From Streptomyces sp. M92 (GTDB lineage: Bacteria; Actinomycetota; Actinomycetes; Streptomycetales; Streptomycetaceae): a stretch of 64,000 bases of DNA. Shown in pieces: positions 33,450 to 41,670 of this stretch. Below the pieces are notes generated by a model that was given only the letters and a program-made list of their open reading frames with translations, had not been told where the DNA came from and did not search any database. The stretch spans positions 2,728,001 through 2,792,000 of the forward strand of contig NZ_CP101137.1 of the NCBI RefSeq assembly GCF_028473745.1, read 5' to 3'. The position numbers and the translations under genes are program-made. Position 1 is the stretch's first letter; the number at the start of each line of letters is the position of its first letter.

Positions 33450-34760
33450 ATGTCCCAACCGGAAGCGGGCCGGGGCGCCGAGGTGCGCCGTGTGCTCGCG
33501 GTGATCCCCGCGCGCGGCGGCTCCAAGGGCGTGCCCGCGAAGAACCTCGCCCCCGTCGGCGGCGTGCCCCTGGTGGCCCGCGCGGTGCGCGAGTGCCGGG
33601 CCGCCCGTCTCGTGACGGACGTCGTGGTCTCCACCGACGACCGGTCCATCGCCGCCGCGGCCCGCGAGGCCGGTGCCGAGGTCGTGCTGCGGCCCGCCGC
33701 CATCGCCGGGGACACCGCCACCTCCGAGGCCGCCGTCCTGCACGCCATGGACGCCCACGAGGCCCTGCACGGCGCCGCCGTCGACGTGGTGCTGCTCGTG
33801 CAGTGCACCAGCCCCTTCATCGTCCGCGAGGACATCGACGGGGTGGCCGGCGCGGTCGCCGAGAACGGCGCGGACACCGCGGTGACCGTCGTCCCGTTCC
33901 ACGGCTTCGTCTGGCGCGACGGCGACGACGAGGAGCGCCCGGCGGAGGGCGGCCACGGCGTCAACCACGACAAGTCCCACCGCCCCCGCCGCCAGGACCG
34001 CCCCCAGGACCTGCTGGAGACCGGCGCCGCCTACGCCATGGCCGCCGACGGCTTCCGCGAGCACCGGCACCGCTTCTTCGGCCGCACCGAACTGGTCCGC
34101 ACCGACCCGGCCCGCGTCCTGGAGATCGACGACCCGCACGACCTGGCCCGCGCCCGCGCGCTCGCGCCCCTCTTCGACGCCGCCCGGCCCGGCGCCCTCG
34201 CTGTGGAGCCTCCCACCCACCTCCCCGCAGCCGAAGACATCGACGCGGTGGTCCTCGACTTCGACGGCACCCAGACCGACGACCGGGTGCTGATCGACTC
34301 CGACGGACGGGAGTTCGTCTCCGTGCACCGCGGCGACGGACTCGGCATCGCCGCCCTGCGCCGCAGCGGCCTGACGATGCTCGTCCTGTCCACGGAACAG
34401 AACCCGGTCGTCGCCGCCCGCGCACGCAAGCTCAAGCTGCCCGTGCTGCACGGCATCGACCGCAAGGACCTCGCCCTCAAACAGTGGTGCGAGGAGCAGG
34501 GCATCGCGCCCGAACGCGTGCTCTACGTCGGCAACGACGTCAACGACCTCCCGTGCTTCGCCCTCGTCGGCTGGCCCGTGGCGGTCGCGAGCGCCCACGA
34601 CGCCGTACGCGGCGCGGCCCGCGCGGTCACCACCCTCCCCGGCGGTGACGGCGCCATCCGGGAGATCGCGACCTGGATCCTCGGCCCCGCACTCGACGTA
34701 CCCGACTTCCCCGACGTACCCGACTCCCTCGAATCCCCCACGATCACCCAGCCCAGGTAA
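33450..34760 (+). CDS. Bifunctional CMP-nonulosonate (Kdn/NeuA-type) synthetase fused to HAD phosphatase
   Basis: 436-aa two-domain enzyme. Residues ~12-235: acylneuraminate cytidylyltransferase, with CTP-binding VIPARGGSKGVPAKNLAPVGG, VVVSTDDRSIAAAA and LLVQCTSPFI, activating the sugar as its CMP derivative. Residues ~265-420: KdsC-like HAD phosphatase with nucleophile motif VLDFDGTQTDDRV, LVLSTEQNPVVAARARKL, LALKQW and VLYVGNDVNDLPCF. The fusion suggests one polypeptide that dephosphorylates a 9-phospho sugar acid and activates it. The ATG at 33450 is favoured by AAGGAG 8 bases upstream; an overlapping GTG at 33414 is possible. 13 bp before the synthase gene. Confidence 0.9.
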   Translation: MSQPEAGRGAEVRRVLAVIPARGGSKGVPAKNLAPVGGVPLVARAVRECRAARLVTDVVVSTDDRSIAAAAREAGAEVVLRPAAIAGDTATSEAAVLHAMDAHEALHGAAVDVVLLVQCTSPFIVREDIDGVAGAVAENGADTAVTVVPFHGFVWRDGDDEERPAEGGHGVNHDKSHRPRRQDRPQDLLETGAAYAMAADGFREHRHRFFGRTELVRTDPARVLEIDDPHDLARARALAPLFDAARPGALAVEPPTHLPAAEDIDAVVLDFDGTQTDDRVLIDSDGREFVSVHRGDGLGIAALRRSGLTMLVLSTEQNPVVAARARKLKLPVLHGIDRKDLALKQWCEEQGIAPERVLYVGNDVNDLPCFALVGWPVAVASAHDAVRGAARAVTTLPGGDGAIREIATWILGPALDVPDFPDVPDSLESPTITQPR

Positions 34761-34773
34761 GGAAATCCCCGCC

Positions 34774-35712
34774 ATGAGCACCAACTCCCGCATCCGCACC
34801 TTCGGCACCCGCGAGGCCGGTCCCGGCCGCCCCGTCTACGTCACCGGCGAGATCGGCATCAACCACAACGGTGAGCTGGAGAACGCGTTCAAGCTGATCG
34901 ACGCCGCCGCCGAGGCCGGCTGCGACGCCGTCAAGTTCCAGAAGCGCACCCCGGAGATCTGCACCCCGCGCGACCAGTGGGACATCGAGCGCGACACCCC
35001 GTGGGGCCGTATGACGTACATCGACTACCGCCACCGCGTGGAGTTCGGCGAGGACGAGTACCGGCAGATCGACGAATACTGCAAGACCAAGAACATCGAC
35101 TGGTTCGCCTCCCCGTGGGACACCGAGGCCGTCGCCTTCCTGGAGAAGTTCGACGTCCCCGCCCACAAGGTCGCCTCCGCCTCGCTCACCGACGACGAGC
35201 TGCTGCGCGCCCTGCGCGCCACCGGCCGCACGGTCATCCTCTCGACCGGCATGTCCACCCCGAAGCAGATCCGCCACGCGGTCGAGGTCCTCGGCTCCGA
35301 CAACATCCTCATGTGCCACGCCACGTCGACCTACCCGGCGCAGGCCGAGGAGCTGAACCTCCGCGTCATCAACACCCTCCAGCAGGAGTACCCGAACGTG
35401 CCGATCGGCTACTCCGGCCACGAGACCGGCCTGCAGACCACCCTCGCCGCCGTCGCCCTCGGCGCCGTCTTCGTCGAGCGCCACATCACCCTCGACCGCG
35501 CCATGTGGGGCTCCGACCAGGCCGCCTCGGTCGAGCCGCAGGGCCTGACCCGCCTGGTGCGCGACATCCGCACCATCGAGGCCTCCCTCGGCGACGGCGT
35601 CAAGAAGGTCTACGACTCCGAGCTGGGCCCGATGAAGAAGCTGCGCCGCGTCCCCGGCGTCGTCGCCGAGGCGGAGATCGCCGACGCCGCGGGCGAGCCC
35701 GTCACCGTCTGA
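34774..35712 (+). CDS. Nonulosonate (Kdn/N-acetylneuraminate-type) synthase, short form
   Basis: 312-aa NeuB-family TIM-barrel enzyme condensing phosphoenolpyruvate with a hexose (mannose, ManNAc or their 6-phosphates) to a nine-carbon sugar acid. Motifs: VTGEIGINHNGELENAFKLIDAAAEAGCDAVKFQKR, ASPWDTEAVAFLEKF, STGMSTPKQIRHAV, MCHATSTYPAQAEELNLRVI, IGYSGHETGL and VERHITLDRAMWGSDQAASVEP. Typical NeuB is ~345 aa with a C-terminal SAF antifreeze-like domain; here the protein ends shortly after the barrel (KKLRRVPGVVAEAEI). ATG at 34774 after AAGGAAAT. No epimerase gene (NeuC) is present nearby, which favours a mannose-type substrate, hence Kdn. Confidence 0.9.
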   Translation: MSTNSRIRTFGTREAGPGRPVYVTGEIGINHNGELENAFKLIDAAAEAGCDAVKFQKRTPEICTPRDQWDIERDTPWGRMTYIDYRHRVEFGEDEYRQIDEYCKTKNIDWFASPWDTEAVAFLEKFDVPAHKVASASLTDDELLRALRATGRTVILSTGMSTPKQIRHAVEVLGSDNILMCHATSTYPAQAEELNLRVINTLQQEYPNVPIGYSGHETGLQTTLAAVALGAVFVERHITLDRAMWGSDQAASVEPQGLTRLVRDIRTIEASLGDGVKKVYDSELGPMKKLRRVPGVVAEAEIADAAGEPVTV

Positions 35713-35755
35713 CCACCGCCCACCGAGTCACCCACCACGGGACGGTCCCACACCG

Positions 35756-36823
35756 ATGAGCCCCCGCGCCGGGAACGCCGGCCCCCGCACTCTCGCCTTC
35801 GTCGAGAGCCCGGTACAACTGCTGAACGTGCTGGAGTGGGCGCACACCCGCGCACCCGGCGCGGAGCTCACCCTCGTGGTCCTGTCCCCGGTCGACCCGA
35901 TGACCCGGGGCCAGCTGCGCCGCATGGCGGAACTGGCCCGGCAGGAAGGGCACGAGATCCGCTGGGAGGAGGCCCGCGGCGGCGCCACGGCCCCCTTCCG
36001 CACGGTGGGCGGCCTGGCCGGCGCGCTGCGCCGGGCCGAACGGATCGTCATGGGCGACCCGTTCTCCCGTTACGTACAACTGCTCCTGACCATCACCCGC
36101 GCCCACGACCTCGTCGTCGTCGACGACGGCACGGCCACGATGGAGTTCGTCACCCAGCTGGCGCAGGGCGAGCGCCTGGTCCGCTGGCACCGCAAGGGCA
36201 GCCGCCCCGGCCCCCGCGACCTCCTCTTCGCCCCCGTCTCCCGCTCCGCCCGCCACCGCCTGACCCCGGCCCCCGACCACCAGGTCACCGTCTTCTCCTC
36301 CATGCCGATCGAGGACATCCCCGACGGCGTGACCGTCACCGCCAACGACTTCGCCTGGACCCGCGCCCGCTTCGGCCCGCCCAGCGTCACCAAGGGCGCC
36401 GACATGGTCGGCACGTCGCTGGTGGAGACCGGTGTCGTGGACGCCGACCGCTACCTGGACGCCGTACGCGGTCTGGCACGGACCCACGGCGCGGCCCGCT
36501 ACTTCGCCCACCGCCGCGAGAGCACGGACAAGCTCCACCGGCTGGCCGTGGAGACCGGCCTGGAGATCGTCCGCCCCGACCTGCCCCTGGAGCTGATCGC
36601 CCGCCGCGGCCCGATCGGCCGCACCATCCTCAGCTTCCCCTCCACGGTCGTCCACACTCTGCCCCTCGCCCTGGCCGGCACCGAGGTCCGCGTCGCCGTC
36701 TGCGACATCGACCCCGCCTGGCTCACCCAGCACGCGTCTCCCCGGGCCCGGGGGTTCCTGAACGGCGTGACCGGCTCGGCCCGGGGCGCATACCGGTTGT
36801 CGGCGGTGGCGGGCGCCGGGTAG
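35756..36823 (+). CDS. Sialyltransferase-like protein of the nonulosonate operon
   Basis: 355-aa protein, last gene of the plus arm. Motifs of the bacterial sialyltransferase superfamily: TLAFVESPVQLLNVLEW at the N-terminus (VxSPLQ-type opening of GT52-like enzymes), acidic-Gly LVVVDDGTATMEF, His motif YFAHRRES, and the Ser motif LSFPSTVVHTLPLAL. The C-terminus has RGFLNGVTGSARGAYRL. It is likely a CMP-Kdn-using transferase, perhaps the initiating or alternating enzyme beside the polysialyltransferase-like protein at 29496. 43 bp after the synthase, so probably co-transcribed. Confidence 0.82.
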   Translation: MSPRAGNAGPRTLAFVESPVQLLNVLEWAHTRAPGAELTLVVLSPVDPMTRGQLRRMAELARQEGHEIRWEEARGGATAPFRTVGGLAGALRRAERIVMGDPFSRYVQLLLTITRAHDLVVVDDGTATMEFVTQLAQGERLVRWHRKGSRPGPRDLLFAPVSRSARHRLTPAPDHQVTVFSSMPIEDIPDGVTVTANDFAWTRARFGPPSVTKGADMVGTSLVETGVVDADRYLDAVRGLARTHGAARYFAHRRESTDKLHRLAVETGLEIVRPDLPLELIARRGPIGRTILSFPSTVVHTLPLALAGTEVRVAVCDIDPAWLTQHASPRARGFLNGVTGSARGAYRLSAVAGAG

Positions 36824-36880
36824 CCGTTCGGCGGGGCGGGCCATGGAACCGGGACCGGCCGCGCGCTGTCCGTGGCGGGT

Positions 36881-37344
36881 ATGGCGGATTCCGCGCTCCT
36901 GCCGCCCGTCCTCGTCCTCGCGCCGCCGGTGGCGCCGTTCGCCGTCCTGGGCGCCGTCGTGCTGCTCGCCCGGCGGCCCGGGGCCGGGCCGCGGCGCGTG
37001 GGATGGCACCGTCCGAGCGGGACGACGTGCGCCCAGCTGGCGTTCCTCGGGGCGCAGCCGCACTCGGCGCGTACGGGTACGGAGCGGGCCGGGACCCCTA
37101 CATCCTGGACCCCGACCAGCTGTGCGCCTCGTACGGCGTCCAGGGCGAGTACATCGTGACCCGGCTGACGCTCACGGTCAGCGTGCGGTGCGTCACGGAG
37201 GACGGTAGGGGCACCGAGGTCGTTCCGGACTGGGCGAATCCGGTGGTCCTCGCGGGACTGACGCTCCTCGTGCTCGCCGGCGCGGAGGCGGTCCGCGGGA
37301 CCGTGCACCGGTGGAGGCGGGCCGGTTCCGCCTCCGGCCGGTGA
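36881..37344 (+). pseudogene. Possible frameshifted small membrane protein
   Basis: Two reading frames together resemble one small two-helix membrane protein. Frame 2 from ATG 36881 gives MADSALLPPVLVLAPPVAP then FAVLGAVVLLARR, a first helix. Frame 1 gives, from about 37055, GAYGYGAGRDPYILD, QLCASYGVQGEYIVTRLTL and a second helix PVVLAGLTLLVLAG, ending at the TGA at 37344. Switching frame near 37040-37070 would join them. Codon bias in each half supports coding. It could be a true pseudogene, a sequencing error, or a short frame-1 gene starting at ATG 37002. Confidence 0.42.
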
Positions 37345-37555
37345 CCGCCGGGCGTGGGGCGCACGTGGCGTGGTATGCGTGAAGACAGCAAGGAAAGGCG
37401 GAGAACGGACATCGTCGCGGCGCGAGAAAAGGCGACGATTTTACCCACCTCCGGCGACACCCATGCGCCGTGCGGCCAACTTCTCTTCCCCTAAGGGGCT
37501 GAACTTTTGTTGATCGCGGGACAGTTGACCGCCCCGGCGTCCTACCCTTCAGAGG

Positions 37556-38812
37556 GTGAAGCAACTGATGTCCCTGTCCCGAGAGACCGAGGCCGACCCG
37601 TCCGGCGAAGCGGTGCTTCCCGGCACCCTGCCGGAGGCGCTCCGCGCGGAGCTCGTCGCCTTCCGCCGCGACCTGCACATGCACCCCGAGCTGGGCAACC
37701 AGGAGTTCCGCACCACCGCCGCGATCAAGGAACGGCTGGAGCGGGCCGGCCTCAAGCCGCGGGTACTCCCCGTCGGGACCGGGCTCGTCTGCGACATCGG
37801 CACCAGCACCGACTCGGGACAGTGGGCCGGCGGCCCCCGCATGCTCGCCCTGCGGGCCGACATCGACGCGCTGCCCATCCCGGACACCAAGAGCGAGTGC
37901 GAGTACCGCTCGCGCGTCCCCGACCGCGCCCACGCCTGCGGACACGACGTGCACACCACCGTCGTCCTCGGCACCGGCCTCGTCCTGGCCGCCCTGCACG
38001 AGCAGGGCCTGCTGCCCCGGCCCGTGCGGCTGGTCTTCCAGCCGGCCGAGGAGGTGCTGCCCGGCGGCGCCGCCGACGCCATCGAGGGCGGCGCGCTCGA
38101 CGGGGTGCGCCGCATCCTGGCCGTGCACTGCGACCCCCGGGTGGACGCCGGGCGGATCGGCCTCCGGGTCGGCCCCATCACCTCCGCCTGCGACCGGCTG
38201 GAGATCTCCCTCGACGGTCCCGGCGGACACACCGCCCGCCCGCACCTCACCACCGACCTGGTCACCGCGGCCGCCCGCGTCGTCACCGACGTGCCGCCGC
38301 TCGTCGCCCGGCGCGTGGACAGCCGCAGCGGCCTCGCCCTGACCTGGGGGCGGATCGAGTCCGGGCACGCGCCGAACGTCATCCCGCAGCACGCCGAACT
38401 CGCCGGCACCGTGCGCTGCCTCGACCTCGACGCCTGGCGGCAGGCCCCCGACCTGGTGGTCGGCGCCATCGACGAGATCGCCAACCTCTACCGCGCCAAG
38501 TCCGAGATCACCTACGTCCGCGGTGTGCCCCCGGTCGTCAACGAGGTCACCAGCACCGAACTGCTCCAGGCCGCCATGGTCGCCCGGCGCGGCACGGACT
38601 CCGTCGAGCCCACCGAGCAGAGCCTCGGCGGCGAGGACTTCTCCTGGTACCTGGAGCACGTGCCCGGCGCCATGGCCCGCCTCGGCGTCCGCCCGCCCGG
38701 CGAGCGCGTGATCCGCGACCTCCACCAGGGCGACTTCGACGTGGACGAGGCGGCCATCACCGTCGGCGTGGAGATGTTCACCGCGGCGGCGCTGATCGAC
38801 GCCGTGCAGTGA
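37556..38812 (+). CDS. M20 family amidohydrolase
   Basis: 418-aa metallopeptidase-like amidohydrolase (M20D; hippurate, indole-acetyl-amino-acid or N-acyl amino acid hydrolases). Motifs: FRRDLHMHPELGNQEFRT, RADIDALPIPD, HACGHDVHTTVVLG (metal ligands), VFQPAEEVLPGGA (catalytic Glu-Glu), lid domain with DGPGGHTARPH, and late GGEDFSWYLEHVPG. The start is GTG at 37556 or ATG at 37568. It stands alone between the glycan locus and the nucleoside block; the substrate is unknown. TTGATC/TTGACC elements upstream could be a promoter. Confidence 0.88.
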   Translation: MKQLMSLSRETEADPSGEAVLPGTLPEALRAELVAFRRDLHMHPELGNQEFRTTAAIKERLERAGLKPRVLPVGTGLVCDIGTSTDSGQWAGGPRMLALRADIDALPIPDTKSECEYRSRVPDRAHACGHDVHTTVVLGTGLVLAALHEQGLLPRPVRLVFQPAEEVLPGGAADAIEGGALDGVRRILAVHCDPRVDAGRIGLRVGPITSACDRLEISLDGPGGHTARPHLTTDLVTAAARVVTDVPPLVARRVDSRSGLALTWGRIESGHAPNVIPQHAELAGTVRCLDLDAWRQAPDLVVGAIDEIANLYRAKSEITYVRGVPPVVNEVTSTELLQAAMVARRGTDSVEPTEQSLGGEDFSWYLEHVPGAMARLGVRPPGERVIRDLHQGDFDVDEAAITVGVEMFTAAALIDAVQ

Positions 38813-38984
38813 CCTCGTAGCGTCGAACCCGTCCGCCGGGGTTGCGGCCCCGGCGGGCCGGGGGCAGCCTGATGCACAAGCGCACGGGGCCGCACCGCAC
38901 GCACCTGGAACGCGCTAAGCACGCCCCTGGCACTCCGCGGCACGAATGGATAACGGCACCGCGGAACCCCGTTCCCAGGAGTTT

Positions 38985-38996
38985 CTACGCGCGTTA
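38985..38996. promoter_or_regulatory. Nucleoside-regulon operator candidate A (CTACGCGCGTTA)
   Basis: One-arm-degenerate copy of the palindrome CTACGCGCGTAG, 55 bp before the BMP lipoprotein gene. It overlaps a promoter TTCCCA-N17-TAATCT whose -10 is at 38995-39000. The context TCTACGCGCGTTAATCTGCG is repeated exactly before the next BMP gene. Confidence 0.75.
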
Positions 38997-39050
38997 ATCT
39001 GCGCCGAACCGAGCACCCGCTGCGGGGCTTTGGAGAATGGGGAACTTCAG

Positions 39051-40103
39051 ATGCGTCGGATATCGAGACTGACCCGCGCCGCGGTGGGGGTCGCGTCGCT
39101 CGCACTCGCCGCCACGGCCTGCGGCGGCACCAGCAGCGAAAGCAACAGCGGTGACGAGGGCGGCAAGGACGACAAGGGCCTCGCCATCGCGTACGACATC
39201 GGCGGCGAGGGCGACCAGTCCTTCAACGACGCCGCCCACGCGGGCCTGCAGAGGGCGGAGAAGGAGTTCGGCTACAAGACCGCCGCCATCGAGCCCAACG
39301 ACGGCGAGACCAACGCCGACAAGGAGCAGCGGCTCTCCTCGCTGGCCAAGCAGGGCTACAACCCCGTCATCGGCGTCGGCTTCGCCTACGCGCCGGCGAT
39401 GAAGACGGTCGCCGAGAAGTACCCGGACACCAGCTTCGGCATCGTGGACTCCGTGGTCGAGGGCAAGAACGTCGCCTCCCTCGTCTTCGCCGAGAACGAG
39501 GCCTCCTACCTCGCCGGCGTCGCCGCGGCCAAGGCCACCAAGACCAACGTCGTCGGATTCGTGGGCGGTGTCGACGTCCCGCTGATCCACAAGTTCGAGG
39601 CCGGCTACGAGCAGGGCGTCAAGGACACCGACCCCAAGGTCAAGGTCGTCTCGCAGTACCTGACGCAGACCGCGGAGGAGGGCGGCTTCTCCAGTCCCGA
39701 CAAGGGCCGCGCCGCCGCCGAGGGCCAGATCGAGAAGAAGGCCGACGTCGTCTACCAGGCCGCCGGCCTCTCCGGCCAGGGCGTGATCGAGGCCGCGGCG
39801 AAGGCGAAGGTCTGGGCGATCGGCGTCGACTCCGACCAGTACAAGCAGGACCCCCTCGCGGCGTACAAGGACTTCATCCTGACCTCCGCGCTCAAGGACA
39901 TCGACGGCGCGGTGTACGCGCTGGCGAAGTCGGTCGAGGACGGCAAGCCGCTGACCGGCGTCCAGGCCTTCGACCTGAAGTCGAACGGTGTGGGCCTGTC
40001 CGACGCCAACCCGAAGTACGCCGAGGTGCCGGGCCTGACGGAGGCCGTGGCGAAGGCCAAGGAAGGCATCATCTCCGGCTCCATCGAGGTGAAGACGGAG
40101 TAG
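39051..40103 (+). CDS. BMP family nucleoside-binding lipoprotein (ABC transporter), copy 1
   Basis: 350-aa substrate-binding lipoprotein of the basic membrane protein/PnrA family, which captures purine or other nucleosides for an ABC importer. Signal peptide with lipobox LAATAC, then a Ser/Gly/Asp spacer and the fold start KGLAIAYDIGGEGDQSFNDAAHAG. Other family blocks: GVGFAYAPAMKTVAEKYPDTSFGIVD, FVGGVDVPLIHKFEAGYEQGV, AAGLSGQGVIEAA and AIGVDSDQYKQDP. ATG at 39051. Separated from the ABC operon by its own terminator and a second BMP gene, so it can be expressed independently. Part of its DNA is identical to copy 2. Confidence 0.93.
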   Translation: MRRISRLTRAAVGVASLALAATACGGTSSESNSGDEGGKDDKGLAIAYDIGGEGDQSFNDAAHAGLQRAEKEFGYKTAAIEPNDGETNADKEQRLSSLAKQGYNPVIGVGFAYAPAMKTVAEKYPDTSFGIVDSVVEGKNVASLVFAENEASYLAGVAAAKATKTNVVGFVGGVDVPLIHKFEAGYEQGVKDTDPKVKVVSQYLTQTAEEGGFSSPDKGRAAAEGQIEKKADVVYQAAGLSGQGVIEAAAKAKVWAIGVDSDQYKQDPLAAYKDFILTSALKDIDGAVYALAKSVEDGKPLTGVQAFDLKSNGVGLSDANPKYAEVPGLTEAVAKAKEGIISGSIEVKTE

Positions 40104-40132
40104 GGGCTGTCCCGCGCGGCAGCGCACAGCGG

Positions 40133-40181
40133 CACGCCGAAGCGGGCGGGCACCCCCGGTGCCCGCCCGCTTCGGCGTGCG
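40133..40181. terminator. Hairpin terminator after BMP gene 1
   Basis: Perfect 23-bp stem (40133-40155 with 40159-40181) and CCC loop, 30 bp after the stop codon. Confidence 0.9.
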
Positions 40182-40317
40182 GCGACCGGCCGTCCGGGCC
40201 GCCCCGGCGTCACTCTCCGCCGTCCCCCGTTTGCGTCCGGCAAGCCCCGCGGGCCCGCCCGGGCCCCCTTGCTCACGGGCGGATAACAAGAAGGACAGAA
40301 GGGGTTTTCAGGCAGGT

Positions 40318-40329
40318 CTACGCGCGTTA
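40318..40329. promoter_or_regulatory. Nucleoside-regulon operator candidate B (CTACGCGCGTTA)
   Basis: Same sequence as site A including the flanking TAATCTGCG, 66 bp before BMP gene 2. It overlaps the -10 of TTTTCA-N17-TAATCT (-10 at 40328-40333). Confidence 0.75.
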
Positions 40330-40394
40330 ATCTGCGGCGAAGCCAGCGCCGTACCCGAACCGTCCCCGGCGCTTGTACGACAGGAGCACCAGAC

Positions 40395-41444
40395 ATGCGC
40401 CGGATTTCCCGGATCACGGTCGCAGGCGCAGCGACCGCCTCCCTGGCCCTCGCCCTGACCGCCTGCGGTGGCACCTCGACCTCCTCCGGGTCGTCGGAGT
40501 CCAAGGGCGACAAGGGTCTCGCCATCGCCTACGACGTCGGCGGCGAGGGCGACCAGTCCTTCAACGACGCCGCCCACGCGGGCCTCATGAAGGCGGAGAA
40601 GGAGTTCGGCTACAAGACCGCCGCCATCGAGCCCAACGACGGCGAGACCAACGCCGACAAGGAGCAGCGGCTCTCCTCGCTGGCCAAGCAGGGCTACAAC
40701 CCCGTCATCGGCGTCGGCTACGCGTACGCCGCCGCGCTGAAGAGCACCGCCGAGAAGTACCCGGACACCACCTTCGGCATCGTGGACGACGCCACGATCG
40801 AGGCCGACAACGTGGCCGACCTGGTCTTCAACGAGGAGCAGGCCTCCTACCTCGCCGGTGTCGCCGCCGCCAAGACCACCAAGACCAACACGGTCGGCTT
40901 CGTGGGCGGTGTGGACATCCCGCTGATCCACAAGTTCCAGGCCGGCTACGAGCAGGGCGTCAAGGACACCGACCCCAAGGTCAAGGTCATCTCGCAGTAC
41001 CTGACGCAGACCGCGGAGGAGGGCGGCTTCTCCAGCCCCGACAAGGGCGAGACCGCCGCCGAGGGCCAGATCGAGAAGAAGGCCGACGTCGTGTTCGCGG
41101 CGGCCGGTCTCTCCGGCCAGGGCGTGATCGAGGCCGCCGCCGCCAACAAGGTGTGGGCGATCGGTGTCGACTCCGACCAGTACAAGCAGGACGCCCTCGC
41201 GGAGTACAAGGAGTGGATCCTGACTTCGGCCACCAAGGACGTCGCCAAGGCGGTCTACAACCTCGCGAAGTCGGTCGAGGACGGCAAGCCCGAGACCGGT
41301 ATCGTTCGGGGCGATCTGAAGTCCGGCGAGGTCGGCCTCTCGAACTCCAACCCGAAGTTCGCGGACAACGCCGAACTCCAGGAAGCCATCAAGACGGCCA
41401 AGGAGAAGATCGTCAGCGGCGAGATCAAGGTCAAGAGCAGCTGA
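40395..41444 (+). CDS. BMP family nucleoside-binding lipoprotein (ABC transporter), copy 2
   Basis: 349-aa paralogue of the lipoprotein at 39051, with lipobox LALTAC and the same blocks (AIAYDVGGEGDQSFNDAAHAG, FVGGVDIPLIHKFQAGYEQGV, AIGVDSDQYKQDA). Divergence is greatest near the signal peptide and the C-terminus (KPETGIVRGDLKSGEVGLSNSNPKF), so ligand preference may differ. ATG at 40395 with AGGAGCACCAGAC upstream. A strong terminator follows, then the ABC operon with its own operator. 128 bp are identical to copy 1, including third codon positions. Confidence 0.93.
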   Translation: MRRISRITVAGAATASLALALTACGGTSTSSGSSESKGDKGLAIAYDVGGEGDQSFNDAAHAGLMKAEKEFGYKTAAIEPNDGETNADKEQRLSSLAKQGYNPVIGVGYAYAAALKSTAEKYPDTTFGIVDDATIEADNVADLVFNEEQASYLAGVAAAKTTKTNTVGFVGGVDIPLIHKFQAGYEQGVKDTDPKVKVISQYLTQTAEEGGFSSPDKGETAAEGQIEKKADVVFAAAGLSGQGVIEAAAANKVWAIGVDSDQYKQDALAEYKEWILTSATKDVAKAVYNLAKSVEDGKPETGIVRGDLKSGEVGLSNSNPKFADNAELQEAIKTAKEKIVSGEIKVKSS

Positions 41445-41492
41445 TCACCAGCAGTACCTCGAACAGCGTGTAACCGCGGTGGTCGCACCGCT

Positions 41493-41542
41493 CGACGGGG
41501 TACGGGGAGGGCGCCCCCCGGGTCCCTCCCCGTACCCCGTCG
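41493..41542. terminator. Hairpin terminator after BMP gene 2
   Basis: Perfect 19-bp stem (41493-41511 with 41524-41542), 12-nt loop, 48 bp after the stop. It implies the downstream ABC operon starts from its own promoter. Confidence 0.9.
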
Positions 41543-41582
41543 TGTCGATGTGCCGCCGCCGCTTTTAGATGCCGTAGGGGCG

Positions 41583-41594
41583 CTACGCGCGTAG
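41583..41594. promoter_or_regulatory. Nucleoside-regulon operator candidate C (CTACGCGCGTAG)
   Basis: Perfect 12-bp palindrome 28 bp before the AUC start candidate of the ABC ATPase gene. A TAGATG -10-like element lies 10-15 bp upstream, placing the palindrome near the transcription start. Confidence 0.78.
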
Positions 41595-41670
41595 ACGGCC
41601 CCCGTCCCCAGGAGAGTGCGCCATCAACGCGTCCAGCAGCCCTCCGGCCAAAGCGGCGGTCAACGAATCG

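Noticed and set aside
32136..34760. 874-codon plus-strand frame starting inside the DUF6716-type gene
   Set aside because: Only the part after 33450 is the CMP-sugar synthetase/HAD fusion; the first part is an out-of-frame Arg/Pro-rich shadow. It is not a larger fusion protein.
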